NCBI GenBank assembly: GCA_937901345.1 | Contig: CALCHM010000168.1 | Coordinates: 1 to 40,997, forward strand | Direction: 5' to 3' | From: an uncultured Prevotella sp. | Lineage (GTDB): Bacteria > Bacteroidota > Bacteroidia > Bacteroidales > Bacteroidaceae | Length of the DNA stretch: 40,997 nt | In this document: positions 30,721 through 37,503 of the stretch, piece by piece | Numbering within the stretch: position 1 is the stretch's first letter | Layout: each line of letters opens with the position of its first letter | The notes under the pieces: model-generated | Databases searched by the model: none | The model's input: only the letters and a program-made list of their open reading frames with translations | Told to the model about the DNA's origin: nothing | Program-made: the position numbers and the translations under genes

Positions 30721-32370
30721 ATGGAAAAAAGTGCATTGCAGATTGCGCGCGCAGCTTATCAGCCTAAGTTGCCCAAGGCCCTTCAGGGTGCAGTAAAGGC
30801 TGTTGAAGGCGCAGCTACACAGAGTGTTGGTAACCAAGAAGAAATTAAGGCTCTTTTCCCCAATACTTATGGTATGCCCGTTGTAGAATTCGTTGCTGCT
30901 GAAAGCGAAAACAACGAAGCTATTAACGTAGGTATCATCCTTTCTGGTGGTCAGGCTCCTGGTGGTCACAACGTAATCAGCGGTCTTTACGATGGCGTAA
31001 AGTCTCTTAATAAGGATAGCAAACTCTATGGTTTCTTGATGGGACCTGGCGGTTTGGTTGACCACAAGTATCTTGAATTCACTGACGAACTCATCAACGA
31101 GTATCGCAACACTGGTGGTTTCGACATCATCGGTTCTGGTCGTACAAAGTTGGAAAAGGAAAGTCAGTTTGAAGCAGGTATCGAAATCCTTCGCAAGCTT
31201 AACATCAAGGCATTGGTAATCATCGGTGGTGACGACTCTAACACTAACGCTTGCGTATTGGCTGAATACTATGCAGCTAAGAACTATGGCGTGCAGGTAA
31301 TCGGTTGTCCTAAGACTATTGACGGTGACTTGAAGAACGAACAGATTGAAACTTCATTCGGTTTCGACACAGCTTGTAAGACATATTCTGAACTCATCGG
31401 TAACATCCAGCGCGACTGTAACAGTGCTCGTAAGTACTGGCACTTCATCAAGTTGATGGGTCGTAGCGCTTCTCATATCGCTTTGGAATGCGCATTGGAA
31501 ACACAACCTAACATCTGCCTCGTTTCTGAAGAAGTAGAACAGAAGGAAATGTCTTTGGACGATGTTGTAACATACATCGCTGAAATTGTTGCTAACCGTG
31601 CAGTTGATGGCAATAACTTCGGTACTGTATTGATTCCCGAAGGTTTGATCGAATTTATCCCCGCAATCAAGAAGTTGATTCAGCAGCTCAATGAAGTCCT
31701 CACAGACCCCGCAACAGGTGAATCACGTGAGTTCGGTAGCGCAGAAGAACAGATTGCATTCGTAAAGAGCAACATCGCTCCCGAAAACCTCGCAATCCTC
31801 GAATCATTACCCGCAGACGTTGCACGTCAGCTCTGCTTGGATCGTGACCCCCACGGTAACGTACAGGTTTCACTCATCGAAACTGAAAAGTTGCTCAGCC
31901 GCATGGTTGAAGTGAAGTTGGCAGCTTGGAAGGAAGAAGGCAAGTTCGTTGGCAAGTTCAGCGCTCAGCACCACTTCTTCGGTTACGAAGGTCGTTGTGC
32001 AGCTCCCTCTAACTACGATGCTGACTACTGCTACAGCCTCGGTTACAACGCAAGCCGCTTGATTGCAAACGGTAAAACTGGTTACATGAGTGTTATTAAG
32101 AACACAACTGCTCCTGCTGCTGAATGGATTGCTGGCGGTGTGCCCATCACAATGATGATGAACATCGAACGTCGTAATGGTGCTAACAAGCCCGTTATCC
32201 GCAAGGCATTGGTAGAGTTGGAAGGTGCACCCTTCAAGTACTTTGCAGCTAACCGCGAACAGTGGGCGAAGCAAACAGCTTACGTTTATCCCGGTCCTAT
32301 CCAGTACTTCGGTCCCTCTGAAGTATGCGACCAGTGTACAATGACATTGAAACTCGAACAGGCTAAGTAA
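30721..32370 (+). CDS. pfp: PPi-dependent phosphofructokinase (long form)
   Basis: Diphosphate-fructose-6-phosphate 1-phosphotransferase, the reversible glycolytic enzyme used by many Bacteroidales. At 549 residues it belongs to the long PFP clade. It has SGGQAPGGHNVI (75-86), the PPi-type GGDDSNT (169-175; ATP enzymes have GGDGS) and the active-site PKTIDGDL (197-204), plus KLMGRSASHIALECAL. Cotranscription with prs is likely (37 nt gap). It ends just before a strong terminator at 32395. Heavy use of a few preferred codons suggests high expression. Confidence 0.96.
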   Translation: MEKSALQIARAAYQPKLPKALQGAVKAVEGAATQSVGNQEEIKALFPNTYGMPVVEFVAAESENNEAINVGIILSGGQAPGGHNVISGLYDGVKSLNKDSKLYGFLMGPGGLVDHKYLEFTDELINEYRNTGGFDIIGSGRTKLEKESQFEAGIEILRKLNIKALVIIGGDDSNTNACVLAEYYAAKNYGVQVIGCPKTIDGDLKNEQIETSFGFDTACKTYSELIGNIQRDCNSARKYWHFIKLMGRSASHIALECALETQPNICLVSEEVEQKEMSLDDVVTYIAEIVANRAVDGNNFGTVLIPEGLIEFIPAIKKLIQQLNEVLTDPATGESREFGSAEEQIAFVKSNIAPENLAILESLPADVARQLCLDRDPHGNVQVSLIETEKLLSRMVEVKLAAWKEEGKFVGKFSAQHHFFGYEGRCAAPSNYDADYCYSLGYNASRLIANGKTGYMSVIKNTTAPAAEWIAGGVPITMMMNIERRNGANKPVIRKALVELEGAPFKYFAANREQWAKQTAYVYPGPIQYFGPSEVCDQCTMTLKLEQAK

Positions 32371-32394
32371 TAATTGCCTAATGAAATTATAATT

Positions 32395-32444
32395 AGAGAA
32401 TTGGGTATTGATTGTTCTAGTTTACTTTCAATACACAATTCTCT
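32395..32444 (+). terminator. prs-pfp terminator
   Basis: AGAGAATTG-G-GTATTG pairs with CAATAC-A-CAATTCTCT, 15 of 16 positions, with an 18-nt loop and then a TTTTTTC run. It begins 25 nt after the pfp stop. Confidence 0.8.
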
Positions 32445-32496
32445 TTTTTCTCATAAAAGATACACCTTATCACGTTCATTAATATCTTTTCTATTG

Positions 32497-33312
32497 ATGA
32501 GAGCACGCAAAGACCAACATAAAATCAACAATGTGCATGGCAAAAGGAAATTCTCTTTTGTCGTGATAATGATTACAATTGGTGTATCATTAGCGATAGG
32601 TGTCTATGGCTATTTTTTCAAACGTTACGTTTTGTCACCCTACGGACGTTTCAGAGCTTTACATAGCGAAATCCATTTTCCTCAAGAATATACAGTGCGC
32701 GGTATCGACGTAAGTCGCTATCAAGGCCAAATAAAATGGGATGCTTTAAAAACAGATCAGATAGGCGGTGAAGACATACAGTTCGTTTTCATTAAAGCTA
32801 CTGAGGGAGTCAGCATTTCCGACCCATATTTTAAGAGAAATTTCAATCAGGCACGCGACAAAGGCATACTTAGAGGCGCATACCACTATTTCACCCCAAG
32901 TGTTTCGGGCGTGTGTCAAGCCCAATATTTTATTAAACATGTCGCCTTAACAGTAGGCGATTTGCCCCCAGTGCTCGATGTAGAAGAGATTGGAAATCTT
33001 TCACGAACTACGCTGCAAAAGGAAGTTCTTGATTGGTTAACGTATGTCGAAAACTATTACGGCGTAAAACCCATAATCTATTCTGGTCACAATTTCAAAA
33101 AGAAATACTTAAACACACCCCAACTTAATAAATTCCCCTTATGGATTGCCCATTACTACAAGGATGAACTTGAATACGATGGTAATTGGTTATTCTGGCA
33201 AAACACAGACTTAGGCAACATAAAGGGCATCAAGGGAGATGTAGATCTCAATATCTTTAACGGATCATTAAATGATTTACACGCCTTAACGATAGATACT
33301 TTAAAACATTAG
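32497..33312 (+). CDS. GH25 lysozyme, membrane-anchored
   Basis: 271 residues from the ATG at 32497; an in-frame TTG at 32374 overlaps the pfp terminator and is rejected. A basic N-terminus precedes one transmembrane helix (about 20-41), placing the enzyme outside the inner membrane. The GH25 domain shows GIDVSRYQGQIKWDAL (69-84, catalytic-face D71), FVFIKATEG, RGAYHYF, the catalytic D-x-E pair in PVLDVEE (D161, E163), YSGHNF and LWIAHY, and a late WQNTDLG..GDVDLNIFNG. These muramidases cut beta-1,4 MurNAc-GlcNAc bonds; it may act in cell-wall remodelling. All core residues are intact. It stands alone. Confidence 0.92.
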   Translation: MRARKDQHKINNVHGKRKFSFVVIMITIGVSLAIGVYGYFFKRYVLSPYGRFRALHSEIHFPQEYTVRGIDVSRYQGQIKWDALKTDQIGGEDIQFVFIKATEGVSISDPYFKRNFNQARDKGILRGAYHYFTPSVSGVCQAQYFIKHVALTVGDLPPVLDVEEIGNLSRTTLQKEVLDWLTYVENYYGVKPIIYSGHNFKKKYLNTPQLNKFPLWIAHYYKDELEYDGNWLFWQNTDLGNIKGIKGDVDLNIFNGSLNDLHALTIDTLKH

Positions 33313-33324
33313 TCACACACATAC

Positions 33325-33411
33325 ACATTGCGCCAGTTGTGCCCTTGCGAGTAACGTTCCAATCCAAAGGAATCATTTATCTCTCGCAAGGGCGCAACAT
33401 GCGTAATGTTA
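33325..33411. repeat. large imperfect hairpin
   Basis: GTTGTGCCCTTGCGAG (33336-33351) pairs with CTCGCAAGGGCGCAAC (33383-33398), 15 of 16. Complementarity continues outward (ACATT at 33325-33329 with AATGTTA near 33405-33411) and inward (GTTCC / GGAAT). It lies just past the GH25 stop and covers the stop of the RecQ-like ORF on the other strand. It could be a two-sided terminator or a small palindromic element; no T-run follows. Confidence 0.6.
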
Positions 33412-33567
33412 CTTTAATACATGATATAACTTAGATATCTTGAAATACTTTGAAAAGTCAGATCTACGTAAATCCAGACAATTAATTCTTATTCCTTTTC
33501 TCATTGGGCGAAACGTATCATACCCAAAGTAAGTCTTCAAAGTCTGCGTCAAAAGTTTGGTTTCCAT
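33409..33567 (-). CDS. 52-residue ORF with RecQ-like N-terminus
   Basis: Starts ATG at 33567 and reads METKLLTQTLKTYFGYDTFR then PMRKGIRINCLDL and a basic end to K52. The LKxYFGYDTFRPM segment (10-22) is the recognisable start of RecQ helicases, where LKxYFGYDxFRPxQ is followed by EII and the Walker A motif. From residue 23 it diverges and no helicase motif follows, so it is a RecQ fragment fused to unrelated sequence, or a small gene that borrowed this segment. A TATTTTTG element (33596-33603, minus) 29 nt upstream suggests it is transcribed. Function unknown. Confidence 0.5.
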   Translation of the reverse strand: METKLLTQTLKTYFGYDTFRPMRKGIRINCLDLRRSDFSKYFKISKLYHVLK

Positions 33568-33595
33568 AGTGATTATCTTTCAGATGTGTAGTGTG

Positions 33596-33603
33596 CAAAA
33601 ATA
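33596..33603 (-). promoter_or_regulatory. -7 element for the 52-residue ORF
   Basis: TATTTTTG on the minus strand matches TAnnTTTG. It lies 29 nt before the ATG at 33567. Confidence 0.4.
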
Positions 33604-33831
33604 GTGAAATTAAGTTAGAGAATCGAATAAATTCAAATCGTTACGATAAATTCTGCCATGCAATGGTTTAAAGTCCTCTCATGACGCATTTGTATTCTCT
33701 CTTGAACTTCAAGTCGCAGTTGTTTTATATTTTTCCACCATTTATTTATTCATTTCCTTAACGGCACACTTTATGTATCCACATCCCCAATAAAATGGTG
33801 ATGTGGATATTATTTTTGAAAAGTACCCCCC

Positions 33832-34696
33832 TTACTCAAATAATAGCAACTGTATATGGGGCGAAATATCCTTCTCTGAGCGTATGTTCAACTCCTCTTT
33901 GTTCGGATTTTCCAAGAATGAGATAAGATCTACGTAATACATCAGTGTCATCCTTATGAGTGTTACGATTTGTGAGAAGGATACCTGTCGTTTTAACTTT
34001 CTACAGATTATCGTACAGAGTAAATTTGCAATTAATACCGTCCAGGTTTGAATTTGAATGGCATTGATACTATCGCCATAAAAGAAATGAAGTGGAAAGT
34101 TTTGCTTGAGTTGTTTATATAGTGTTTCTATAGCCCATCTGCGCTTGTAAATTTCCTCAAGATCCTCAACAGACAACTCAAAATTATTGGTCAATAACAC
34201 TACAGACTTCTTAGAATTGTTGCTCCAAAGTTCCACTCTTCTTGCTTCATGTTTAAGTTCGCCCTTCTCAAACAAAATGTGGTTGAATCATCATATAGAG
34301 CGCTCTTTCCCAGTCCTTTTCAGCCCCTTTGTTTCGGCTGTCCACTAAAAAGGAGGCATATTGTTCTAACAAGGAGGCATAGACACTTGCAAAGAACTCT
34401 TGAGGGCGGCGTTGGTTGGCTTCTGCCAATGTGCTGCGTCGAACAACATAATCAATACCCAGATGGTTGAGTTTATTTATCTCAGCTTTCATGCCAATCT
34501 CAAGTTCCCGCAAAGAATCATAGTGATGCAAGACGCCGAAAAGCATGATAATGAGGTGAGTCCACCCGTCAAGACGCTTTACATACTTCTCACTACCGAT
34601 AGTTTGACGACTCAATTGCTTAATTTTTGCCTTGTCAAGCAAATTTATTACCTGTGTATACACCGGCTGTCTGGTAAAATATTTACTTTTGCTCAT
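33832..34696 (-). pseudogene. IS4-family (DUF4372-type) transposase, internally deleted
   Basis: Two frames. 34696-34268 encodes an N-terminal part (MSKSKYFTRQPVYTQVINLL, then WTHLIIMLFGVLHHYDSLRE and STLAEANQRRPQEFF) typical of DUF4372-type IS4 transposases. 34275-33832, in another frame, encodes the C-terminal part: SVVLLTNNFELSVEDLEEIY, YKRRWAIETLYKQLKQNFPL and LRMTLMYYVD-like helices. About 100 residues between them are missing, including the first two catalytic aspartates; only the Y-(2)-R-(3)-E-(6)-K region near the end remains. It therefore cannot transpose. No clear terminal inverted repeats were found at either edge. The break is a deletion plus frame change near 34270. Confidence 0.85.
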
Positions 34697-34738
34697 GTTT
34701 CAAAAATGTTTTGTGGTAAAAACAAAGAAACAAAAAAA

Positions 34739-34767
34739 AAGCTGAACTCCAACATGGAATTCAGCTT
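34739..34767 (-). terminator. hairpin upstream of the IS transposase
   Basis: AAGCTGAACTCC pairs with GGAATTCAGCTT (one mismatch, a T-G wobble on the minus strand) around a 5-nt loop. The minus strand then runs into TTTTTTTTG. It lies about 40 nt upstream of the transposase start, a position where many IS elements carry a block against incoming transcription. It could also be a second rpsA terminator. Confidence 0.6.
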
Positions 34768-34892
34768 CTTTCTGTGCTATAAAATATATTTACCGGACAG
34801 CAATATCACTTTTTATAACATCTTTTGTTACATAATGTAACAAGCCGCGTTATAAATCTTCATAAAAAAATAAGATAACATATAAACGAAAA

Positions 34893-34919
34893 AGAGGTAG
34901 CCCAGTGTGGACTACCTCT
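34893..34919 (-). terminator. rpsA terminator
   Basis: On the minus strand AGAGGTAGTCC / GGGCTACCTCT form an 11-bp stem (one T-G pair) with a 5-nt loop, followed by TTTTTCG. It lies 29 nt past the rpsA stop. Confidence 0.85.
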
Positions 34920-34948
34920 CCTTGTGTATTGAGAACGGAAGACTTTGA

Positions 34949-36742
34949 TTAGTCTGCCTGCTCCATTTTAGCTTTCAATTCTGCCAAAGCATCGATATCG
35001 CCGAGGCTGGTAGAAGCTGCCTGATTTTGAATTGCAGGAGTTTCTTCTTTCTTAGCAGCGGCTTTCTTTGCTACAGTAGCAGCTTTCTTCTCTGCACGAG
35101 CTTCAGCACGCTGTACATCTTCGTATGTGCGGCTGTGGCTCAAGATGATGCGCTTGCTGTCCTTGTTGAACTCGATAACTTTGAAAGTAAGTTTTTCGTT
35201 CAATTGGGCCTGGCTGCCATCTTCCTTCACAAGGTGCTTCGGAGTTGCGAAACCTTCTACGCCATATTCAAGCTGAACTACAGCGCCCTTGTCGAGCAAT
35301 TCGATGATAGTACCTTCGTGTGTGCTACCGTCTGTGAATACGGTTTCGAATACGTCCCAAGGATTCTCTTCGAGTTGCTTGTGGCCAAGGCTCAAACGAC
35401 GGTTGTCCTTATCGATTTCAAGAACTACAACTTCTACAGTGGCACCAATTTGAGTAAACTCAGAAGGATGCTTAATCTTCTTAGTCCAAGAGAGGTCAGA
35501 GATGTGAATCAAGCCATCAACACCTTCTTCCAACTCTACGAATACTCCGAAGTTAGTAAAGTTGCGCACCTTAGCTGTGTGCTTAGAACCTACGGGATAC
35601 TTACCTTCGATATCCATCCAAGGATCAGCCTTCAATTGCTTGATACCAAGAGACATCTTGCGCTCTGTGCGGTCGAGAGTAAGGATAACAGCTTCTACAT
35701 CGTCGCCTACTTTCAAGAAATCTTGAGCGCTGCGGAGGTGCTGGCTCCAGCTCATTTCGCTTACGTGGATAAGACCTTCAACACCGGTAGCGATTTCTAC
35801 GAATGCGCCATAATCAGCCATTACAACAACCTTACCAGTTACCTTGTCGCCCACCTTAAGTTCTGCATCAAGAGCATCCCAAGGATGAGGAGTGAGTTGT
35901 TTCAAACCGAGAGCGATGCGCTTCTTCTCTTCGTCAAAGTCGAGAATAACCACATTGAGCTTCTGGTCGAGTTCCACGATTTCGTGGGGATCGTTCACGC
36001 GGCCCCAAGAAAGGTCTGTGATGTGGATAAGACCATCTACGCCACCAAGGTCGATGAATACGCCATAGGTAGTGATGTTCTTAACTGTACCTTCAAGCAC
36101 TTGACCCTTCTCAAGCTTAGAGATAATCTCTTGCTTTTGAGCTTCGAGCTCAGCTTCGATAAGAGCCTTGTGAGATACAACAACATTCTTATATTCTTGA
36201 TTGATCTTTACAATCTGGAATTCCATAGTCTTGCCAACGAATACATCGTAGTCGCGGATGGGCTTCACATCGATTTGTGATCCGGGGAGGAACGCTTCGA
36301 TACCAAACACATCTACAATCATACCACCCTTCGTGCGGCACTTGATATAGCCCTTAACAATTTCTTTAGCTTCGAGAGCTTGATTAACACGCTCCCAAGA
36401 CTTGCTTGCACGAGCCTTCTTATGAGAAAGCACCAATTGACCTTTCTTGTCTTCCTGATTTTCGATATAGACTTCTACTACGTCGCCTACAGTCAATTCA
36501 GGATTGTAGCGGAATTCGCTTACCGGGATGATACCATCGCTCTTATAGCCGATGTTTACAACAACTTCACGCTTGTTGATAGAGATAACTGTACCTTCAA
36601 CTACCTCGTTGTTGTTTACACGACCAAGGGTTTGGTCGTAAGCCTTTTCAAGCTCTTCTTGGCTCTGAGCGTTGGCAGAACCATGTTCAAATGCATTCCA
36701 GTCAAAATCAGACAGAGGTGCAATGTTTTTAAAATTCTCCAT
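34949..36742 (-). CDS. rpsA: 30S ribosomal protein S1
   Basis: 597 residues with six S1/OB domains at about 45-110, 125-195, 212-280, 297-367, 384-454 and 471-538. Each of domains 3-5 has the typical GVFIDLGGVDGLIHITDLSW-type pattern, and the first two are the diverged ribosome-binding pair. The C-terminal tail is Ala/Lys-rich (AEKKAATVAKKAAAKKEE). Bacteroidetes 16S anti-SD is largely unused, so S1 is important for initiation here. Single gene, with its own promoter (36802-36832) and terminator. A 417-codon antisense frame over it is a codon-bias artefact. Confidence 0.97.
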   Translation of the reverse strand: MENFKNIAPLSDFDWNAFEHGSANAQSQEELEKAYDQTLGRVNNNEVVEGTVISINKREVVVNIGYKSDGIIPVSEFRYNPELTVGDVVEVYIENQEDKKGQLVLSHKKARASKSWERVNQALEAKEIVKGYIKCRTKGGMIVDVFGIEAFLPGSQIDVKPIRDYDVFVGKTMEFQIVKINQEYKNVVVSHKALIEAELEAQKQEIISKLEKGQVLEGTVKNITTYGVFIDLGGVDGLIHITDLSWGRVNDPHEIVELDQKLNVVILDFDEEKKRIALGLKQLTPHPWDALDAELKVGDKVTGKVVVMADYGAFVEIATGVEGLIHVSEMSWSQHLRSAQDFLKVGDDVEAVILTLDRTERKMSLGIKQLKADPWMDIEGKYPVGSKHTAKVRNFTNFGVFVELEEGVDGLIHISDLSWTKKIKHPSEFTQIGATVEVVVLEIDKDNRRLSLGHKQLEENPWDVFETVFTDGSTHEGTIIELLDKGAVVQLEYGVEGFATPKHLVKEDGSQAQLNEKLTFKVIEFNKDSKRIILSHSRTYEDVQRAEARAEKKAATVAKKAAAKKEETPAIQNQAASTSLGDIDALAELKAKMEQAD

Positions 36743-36801
36743 TAAAAGTTAGTAAATAGGTTAATTAATAATGTTAGACTTTATATTGCTAAAATCGGGC
36801 A

Positions 36802-36832
36802 CAAAGTTACATTTTTTTCTCCTAACCCACAA
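36802..36832 (-). promoter_or_regulatory. rpsA promoter
   Basis: Minus strand: TTG (36830-36832), a 20-nt spacer and TAACTTTG (36802-36809), an exact consensus. The leader is about 55-60 nt and A/T-rich. Confidence 0.75.
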
Positions 36833-36941
36833 TCTTTTACAAAAAAAATAGCAGAAGTTACAGAAATAATTACGTAACTTCGTCGGCGCAACAGAATGCG
36901 CAGTTCTTATCAACGGAATATTGGCAAACAGATATTACACA

Positions 36942-37427
36942 ATGAAAAAAGTTTTTTTCTCTCTAAGTAGCTTTCTCCTCCTGCTCAGCATAATCGCTTG
37001 CGGTTCAAAATCTTCAAAAGACAATGAGATAGTGACACCCAAAGATTCACTGACCTCCCTTATCCCGAAAGATACCACCTTATATGGAATCAGTGATGAG
37101 TTTGGCATGTCTACTTTTACTATGATAACAAAAGTTGGCGACACTATCAACGTGACACGCACTGCAGAAGATGGCTCTGACGGAAATATCTACGGAGAAC
37201 TAAAAGAAGGAGAAGAGTATGCCCTTACAACCAGAGATAACAACGAAGCCATTCTGACTCTTATCAACCTGACTCAACTCAACAAGTTTGTCAAAGAATA
37301 TACCATCTTCAATGGGCATTTAATTCTTAAAGACAAAAATGGAGTGCCCGATACTGTAAAAATTCTACAGCTAAACAAAAAAATATTTACTGCACAAGGT
37401 AGAGAAAATTACGACTACTCTATATAA
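36942..37427 (+). CDS. small lipoprotein of unknown function
   Basis: 161 residues from the ATG at 36942 (MKKVFFSLSSFLLLLSIIAC). Hydrophobic signal with a lipobox LSIIAC, lipidated at C20, followed by GSKSSKDNE, so it is probably an inner- or outer-membrane lipoprotein. The remainder is beta-rich (YGISDEFGMSTFTMITKVGD, then NVTRTAEDGSDGNIYGEL) with acidic content. A TAACTTCG element at 36875-36882 may drive it. It lies between rpsA (divergent) and the capsule operon (convergent) with a shared hairpin at 37448-37489. An upstream in-frame TTG start at 36921 is less likely. Family not recognised. Confidence 0.8.
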   Translation: MKKVFFSLSSFLLLLSIIACGSKSSKDNEIVTPKDSLTSLIPKDTTLYGISDEFGMSTFTMITKVGDTINVTRTAEDGSDGNIYGELKEGEEYALTTRDNNEAILTLINLTQLNKFVKEYTIFNGHLILKDKNGVPDTVKILQLNKKIFTAQGRENYDYSI

Positions 37428-37447
37428 TATAATGTGTCGGTAAAAAA

Positions 37448-37489
37448 TAAGTCAGCCGGATTCTCTTCGAAGTGAATCCGGCTGACTTA
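37448..37489. terminator. 16-bp hairpin, capsule operon terminator
   Basis: TAAGTCAGCCGGATTC pairs perfectly with GAATCCGGCTGACTTA, 16 bp around a 10-nt loop. The minus strand continues TATTTTTTACC, a proper T-run. It ends the leftward SLBB gene and probably also the plus-strand lipoprotein gene. Confidence 0.85.
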
Positions 37490-37503
37490 CTATAATAATA
37501 TCC

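Noticed and set aside
31870..32274. 134-codon antisense frame within pfp
   Set aside because: Shadow of a highly biased gene; composition is not protein-like and no promoter precedes it.
35027..36280. 417-codon plus-strand frame antisense to rpsA
   Set aside because: It lies wholly inside the certain rpsA gene. Its sequence is Cys/Phe/Leu/Ser-rich without any family pattern, as expected of an antisense frame opposite strongly biased codons.
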